The notes under the pieces: model-generated
What the model was told of the DNA's origin: nothing
Seen by the model: only the letters and a program-made list of their open reading frames with translations
Database searches by the model: none
In this document: positions 60,708 through 64,000 of the stretch, piece after piece
Position numbering within the stretch: position 1 is the stretch's first letter
Layout: every line of letters starts with the position of its first letter
Translations under genes and position numbers: made by a program
From: Priestia taiwanensis
Lineage (GTDB): Bacteria; Bacillota; Bacilli; Bacillales; Bacillaceae_G
DNA: 64,000 nt
NCBI RefSeq assembly: GCF_014638355.1
Contig: NZ_BMFK01000001.1
Span: 387,160-451,159, forward strand
Direction: 5' to 3'

Positions 60708-60842
60708 ATGGTTAATGATAAGATATGCGGAAACTGTATTTATGTATGGGCGAATGAACAGTTTTTTGCGTATCTTCAAATAGGTAAAGCCTATTCTTTC
60801 ATGAGATGCTTGGACAAACATGTATGTTTTTGTCCATTATGA
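60708..60842 (+). CDS. Small Cys-rich protein
   Basis: A 44-residue frame, start ATG 60708 after AAGGGAG. It has CGNC, then AYLQIGKAYSFMRC and CFCPL, six cysteines in all; the pairs could bind zinc. Its stop overlaps the convergent end of the epimerase-like gene. The good ribosome binding site and cysteine spacing favour a real gene; there is no known family. Confidence 0.5.
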   Translation: MVNDKICGNCIYVWANEQFFAYLQIGKAYSFMRCLDKHVCFCPL

Positions 60843-61754
60843 AGATGAATGAATAATATCACGTAATGCCGCGTCAAGGTCTGTATATTCAAATGTGAAA
60901 TTACTCTTCACAAATCGGTCTGGAATACAGTTTCGACCAGTAAGTGCTAGACCTGGATCGGCTCGCATAATTAAGTATGCTCCTAATTTCACAAATGGAG
61001 TGGGAGCAGGTGGCGACCATCCTTTTCCTAATGAGGTACGAACAGCTTTCATAAATACTTTATTCGTGACCGGGGTAGGGCCTGTTGCGTTATATACACC
61101 CGAGATTGTATCATCTTCGATGGCTGTTCGGAACATGTTGTTTAAATCGTCAATGTGTATCCAGCTTATATATTGTTTGCCAGAACCAATTGTTCCACCT
61201 AAATAGAGAGAGGCTAATTTCACTAATGGCTCTAGTGCACCGCCGTTCTTTCCTAAGGCGAAGCCGATACGTAGTAATGATTTTCGTGTATTCGGTAATT
61301 CTTTCTCGAAGAATACTTTCTCCCACTGTTGACACACTTCCACGGAGAATCCTGTTCCATGTGGTGCTTCTTCATCACAAAGCGATGTCGTGTCTCCGTA
61401 GATAGCGAGTGAACCTGCTTGCACGAAGACAGGAGGTGGATTTTCACTTTGTAGAATGGCTTCTTGCAGGACGCTGACAGAGCGTAATCGCGACTCTACA
61501 ATTTCTTCGCGGTTTTTCTGGGTGTAGATGCAGTTAACGCTTTTTCCTGTGAAGTTGACAACGGCGTCGCAACCATCGATTTCTGCTTTCCAATCCCCTA
61601 ATGTTTCGCCGTCCCAGTGAACGTATTTTATCTTTCCTTTCACTGTAGAGCTGCCTCTTGTTAAAATAACAATTTCGTATCCAAAAGCTTGTAAGTATTC
61701 GGCTAATGATCGCCCGAGAAACCCTGAGCCGCCTGGAAGAACTATCTTCTTCAT
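60837..61754 (-). CDS. TIGR01777-family NAD-dependent epimerase-like protein (YfcH/YfhF)
   Basis: A 305-residue SDR-like protein of TIGR01777 (SulA/YfcH): Rossmann motif GGSGFLGRSLAEYL, VNFTGKSVNCIYTQKNREEIVESR, then SLAIYGDT and the C-terminal DUF1731 region (PTPFVKLGAYLIMRADPGLALTGRNCIPDRF). I place the start at ATG 61754 with AAAGGAAG; a GTG at 61763 lies inside that site. Role unknown although some homologues affect cell division. Confidence 0.88.
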   Translation of the reverse strand: MKKIVLPGGSGFLGRSLAEYLQAFGYEIVILTRGSSTVKGKIKYVHWDGETLGDWKAEIDGCDAVVNFTGKSVNCIYTQKNREEIVESRLRSVSVLQEAILQSENPPPVFVQAGSLAIYGDTTSLCDEEAPHGTGFSVEVCQQWEKVFFEKELPNTRKSLLRIGFALGKNGGALEPLVKLASLYLGGTIGSGKQYISWIHIDDLNNMFRTAIEDDTISGVYNATGPTPVTNKVFMKAVRTSLGKGWSPPAPTPFVKLGAYLIMRADPGLALTGRNCIPDRFVKSNFTFEYTDLDAALRDIIHSSS

Positions 61755-61829
61755 GGATAACACTTCCTTTATATCTATATTTTCACTACATGTATATTGT
61801 AAACTATATATCTATTATTAGAAAAGTAA

Positions 61830-61858
61830 TTGACATTATGTTGATGTCTACATATACT
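61830..61858 (+). promoter_or_regulatory. Sigma-A promoter of MFS gene
   Basis: TTGACA (61830-61835) and TATACT (61853-61858) with a 17-base spacer. GACAT / ATGTC (61832-61836, 61844-61848) forms an inverted repeat inside the promoter, a possible repressor site. Confidence 0.75.
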
Positions 61859-61887
61859 TGAGAATAGACTAAAAAAAGAAACGTGAT

Positions 61888-61929
61888 AAATCTCTGTAGA
61901 TATACTGAATATCTGCGGGGATTTTTTCT
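61888..61929 (+). terminator. Terminator in the leader of the MFS gene (possible attenuator)
   Basis: A 16-base-pair stem (AAATCTCTGTAGATAT / ATATCTGCGGGGATTT, three G-U pairs, five-base loop) followed by six T residues. It lies between the promoter and the gene's ribosome binding site, so most transcripts would stop there unless antitermination occurs. Confidence 0.7.
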
Positions 61930-61957
61930 GTTAATACATAGGGAAAAGGAGAATAGT

Positions 61958-63169
61958 ATGACAAAAAAAGCAAAAAGAATTCTGGCTATCTTAATGATTA
62001 ACATGTTCATTACGATGGTTGGTATTGGTCTTATCGTGCCAATTATGCCAGCATTAATGTTGGAGTTTGGTGCAACTGGTCAAACGGTTGGTCTGCTTAT
62101 TGCAGCATTTGGTTTTACGCAATTTATATTCTCACCACTTGCAGGTGGTTTATCCGATAAATATGGACGTAAATGGTTAATTGTTATCGGTATTGGTAGT
62201 TTCGCTGTTTCACAGCTTATTTTCGCGGTTGGAACAGAGTTATGGATGCTGTATGTTTCACGCTTCATCGAAGGAGCGGCCGCAGCGCTTATTATGTCGC
62301 CACTTATGGCGGCGGTTGCCGACATTACAACGCTTGAGAAGCGAGCGAAGGGGACTGGATTATTGAGCGCAGCAATGTCACTTGGTTTCGTTGTTGGACC
62401 TGGTATTGGTGGTTTCTTAGCTGAATTTGGCTTACGTATGCCATTATATGTATCGACAGCAACTGCTGTTGTCGCAACACTTGTTTCGATTTTCTTCTTA
62501 CCAGAAACGTTGTCAGAAGAAGCCAGAGCAGAGGCACAGTCGAAATCAGAGAAGAAGAAAGAATCAATCTTCAAGCAACTGGCTAATTCGTTAAAAGGAC
62601 CGTATGCAATGTTATTTATTTTAGTGTTCGTTATGACATTTGGATTAGGTAACTTTGAAGCAGTATTCGGATTATTCGTTGATATTCAACACGGCTTTAC
62701 ACCGAAAGATATTGCAATTGTCATTACTTTTGCAGCTCTTATGGGGGTAGGCATTCAAGCTGTTGTTATTCATCAGTTAATTGGTAAATTTGGAGAGAAG
62801 AAGGTTGTGAGTGGGGCACTTCTATTCGCAGCAATTTCATTCATTTTAGTACTAATGGCAAAGTCTTATTGGGTTGTGTTCGGTACAACGCTATGTGTGT
62901 TCCTTGCTACGTCTATTTTACGACCGGCTATTAATACGATGTTATCCAAGATGGCAGGGAATGAACAAGGCATGGTGATGGGCATGAGTAATGCGTATAT
63001 TAGTCTTGGGAATATTTTAGGGCCATCACTTGCAGGATTCTTATTTGATGTGAATATTTTCTACCCGTACATGGCAGCATCACTTATTATGTTCATTTTA
63101 TTCGCTGTTATGGTTCGTACAAAAATTGAATATAAGCAAGCAGAGGAAACAAAAGAAGTTGCTAGTTAA
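61958..63169 (+). CDS. MFS drug exporter (DHA1 type)
   Basis: A 403-residue, 12-helix major facilitator protein. Motif A GGLSDKYGRKW lies near residue 65, motif C-like GPGIGGFLAEFG near residue 148 in helix 5, marking proton-driven antiporters of the DHA1 (12-TMS) family. A charged loop (EEARAEAQSKSEKKKES, about 188-204) separates the halves. ATG 61958 follows AAAAGGAGAA; an upstream ATG at 61883 would be before the terminator hairpin. A strong terminator in the leader suggests inducible export, inference only. Substrate unknown. Confidence 0.88.
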   Translation: MTKKAKRILAILMINMFITMVGIGLIVPIMPALMLEFGATGQTVGLLIAAFGFTQFIFSPLAGGLSDKYGRKWLIVIGIGSFAVSQLIFAVGTELWMLYVSRFIEGAAAALIMSPLMAAVADITTLEKRAKGTGLLSAAMSLGFVVGPGIGGFLAEFGLRMPLYVSTATAVVATLVSIFFLPETLSEEARAEAQSKSEKKKESIFKQLANSLKGPYAMLFILVFVMTFGLGNFEAVFGLFVDIQHGFTPKDIAIVITFAALMGVGIQAVVIHQLIGKFGEKKVVSGALLFAAISFILVLMAKSYWVVFGTTLCVFLATSILRPAINTMLSKMAGNEQGMVMGMSNAYISLGNILGPSLAGFLFDVNIFYPYMAASLIMFILFAVMVRTKIEYKQAEETKEVAS

Positions 63170-63170
63170 G

Positions 63171-63213
63171 AAAACAGCCACATACTCGTATTAGAGTGTG
63201 TGGCTGTTTGTCA
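63171..63213. terminator. Bidirectional terminator
   Basis: ACAGCCACATACTC / GAGTGTGTGGCTGT stem with six-base loop between convergent genes. Confidence 0.85.
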
Positions 63214-64000
63214 TTAATTCATCGAATAATTGAGCGCATAGTACTCGGTCTTTCCATTCATCTATGTTGTCTTCAAGGAACCACCATGCAGAAATAATAC
63301 TGTGGCATAATCCCCAACATAAAATTCGTTCTCGATTCAAGTGAAGTATGTCAACGAATTGGTTAATACGGCGATTTAACACATCGAGTGGCGAAGATTG
63401 ATTTAGTAAATAGTTGTATAAGAATGGAACTGTTTCATACTCTACTTCGCCAATCAATCCTTTTGGGTCAATTGCTTTCCATGTGTCATCTGCGCATAAA
63501 ATATTGTCATGATGAAGATCCCCGTGAAGAAGAACGGGTTGTTGAATTGTTTGTAACAATGCTGGGAAAAGTAGTTCTGCCTTTTCAACTAAATGTGCTG
63601 GAATTGGACCAGTCGAGCCATTAAAGTGTTTTCGTAGTTTCTTATATTCGTAAGCGAGTCCTTCTAAACAAGGGAGAGAGTGTTGTGTAGAGACAGCGTT
63701 GTTTAATTGTTTCATCACGCTCGCCGCGATTGCGGTTGCTTCTTCATCGCTCTCAATTGTCGATAAAGCATGACCAGGAGAGAGGTGCTCAAGTAGCAGT
63801 GCACCGGCTTCCATATTAGCATCGATTAGTCGAGCCATTCCGTTCCCATCAAATAATTGCAGCGCTTCCATTTCGCGACTCAGTTCTTCTTTGTTAATAA
63901 ATAATTTCAGAACACATTGTTCACCTGTTTTAGTTGTGACGGACTGCACATAATTGTACGATAGGTTTGGAAAAGGTTCTTGTAAGGATAGCTTCCATTG
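63191..64000 (-). CDS. Aminoglycoside phosphotransferase APH(6)-like kinase, partial
   Basis: A leftward gene whose frame is open to the right edge of the window, so the 5' end is missing. The visible 270 residues (from WKLSLQEPFPNLSYNYV, read across the edge) match the streptomycin 6-kinase/hydroxyurea-kinase family: the EPFPNLSYNYV start, VLKLF with Lys, the catalytic loop VLLHGDLHHDNIL (HGDxHxxN) and IDPKGLIGE (metal site). It phosphorylates an aminoglycoside or a small metabolite; many chromosomal Bacillus copies confer little resistance. The start codon lies beyond 64000. Confidence 0.85.
   Translation of the reverse strand, partial: QWKLSLQEPFPNLSYNYVQSVTTKTGEQCVLKLFINKEELSREMEALQLFDGNGMARLIDANMEAGALLLEHLSPGHALSTIESDEEATAIAASVMKQLNNAVSTQHSLPCLEGLAYEYKKLRKHFNGSTGPIPAHLVEKAELLFPALLQTIQQPVLLHGDLHHDNILCADDTWKAIDPKGLIGEVEYETVPFLYNYLLNQSSPLDVLNRRINQFVDILHLNRERILCWGLCHSIISAWWFLEDNIDEWKDRVLCAQLFDELMTNSHTL

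Overview
The window looks like chromosomal DNA from a low-GC Bacillus, most likely the Bacillus cereus group. This rests on AT-rich DNA with strong AGGAGG-type ribosome binding sites, many lipoproteins with LxxC boxes, sporulation-type small proteins (YjcZ family), PadR/HAAS and PadR/DUF1048 cassettes, and protein families typical of that group (DUF418, DUF4306, DUF4180, DUF3221, DUF1292). Most of it is ordinary accessory or housekeeping chromosome: short operons in both orientations separated by clear Rho-independent terminators. No rRNA, functional tRNA or CRISPR array was seen.

Layout. 0-9.9 kb: acyl-CoA thioesterase, GNAT acetyltransferase, nucleoside transporter (nupC type) with a control region rich in inverted repeats, winged-helix-like protein, PPP phosphatase, a leftward cluster (lipoprotein, CcdA/DsbD-like membrane protein, response regulator, sensor kinase), and HflX. 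10-16 kb: a DUF418 protein and a three-gene ABC-2 exporter operon split by an IS605/IS1341-type tnpB element that appears to sit between the ATPase gene's old ribosome binding site and its start codon. 16-25.7 kb: membrane proteins, PadR/HAAS pair, nitroreductase, methyltransferase, class V aminotransferase, multicopper oxidase and BNR-type lipoprotein. 25.8-28 kb: topoisomerase III.

28-35.7 kb is the clearest foreign island: a visibly more AT-rich, translationally coupled three-gene operon (coiled-coil protein, McrB-like AAA+ GTPase, DUF2357/McrC-like nuclease) bracketed by two decayed copies of the same IS3/IS150-type element in the same orientation. It resembles a type IV (McrBC-like) restriction system with a coiled-coil partner and is the best candidate for an under-described defence system here.

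35.8-40.4 kb: a ribose-type locus (LacI regulator, ribokinase, RbsD) whose transporter is a PTS EIIBC permease instead of RbsACB, with palindromic operators and a CcpA-type cre box before rbsK. 40.7-43.9 kb: an unusual 1056-residue UvrA-like protein with an extra cysteine-rich C-terminal module and a structured leader. 44-53.8 kb: epimerase-like protein, two nucleotidyltransferase-fold proteins, SDR, AraC regulator, a PadR-controlled ABC exporter operon, LURP-one-like protein, and HTH/DUF4180/hydrolase genes. 53.9-56.7 kb: two gene duplications (DUF1292, one copy internally shortened; and a lipoprotein pair). 56.7-64 kb: DUF418 paralogue, SDR, Pro/Gln-rich probable spore-layer protein with a sigma-K-like promoter, YjcZ protein, TIGR01777 epimerase, an MFS exporter with a terminator in its leader, and a partial APH(6)-like kinase running off the window end.
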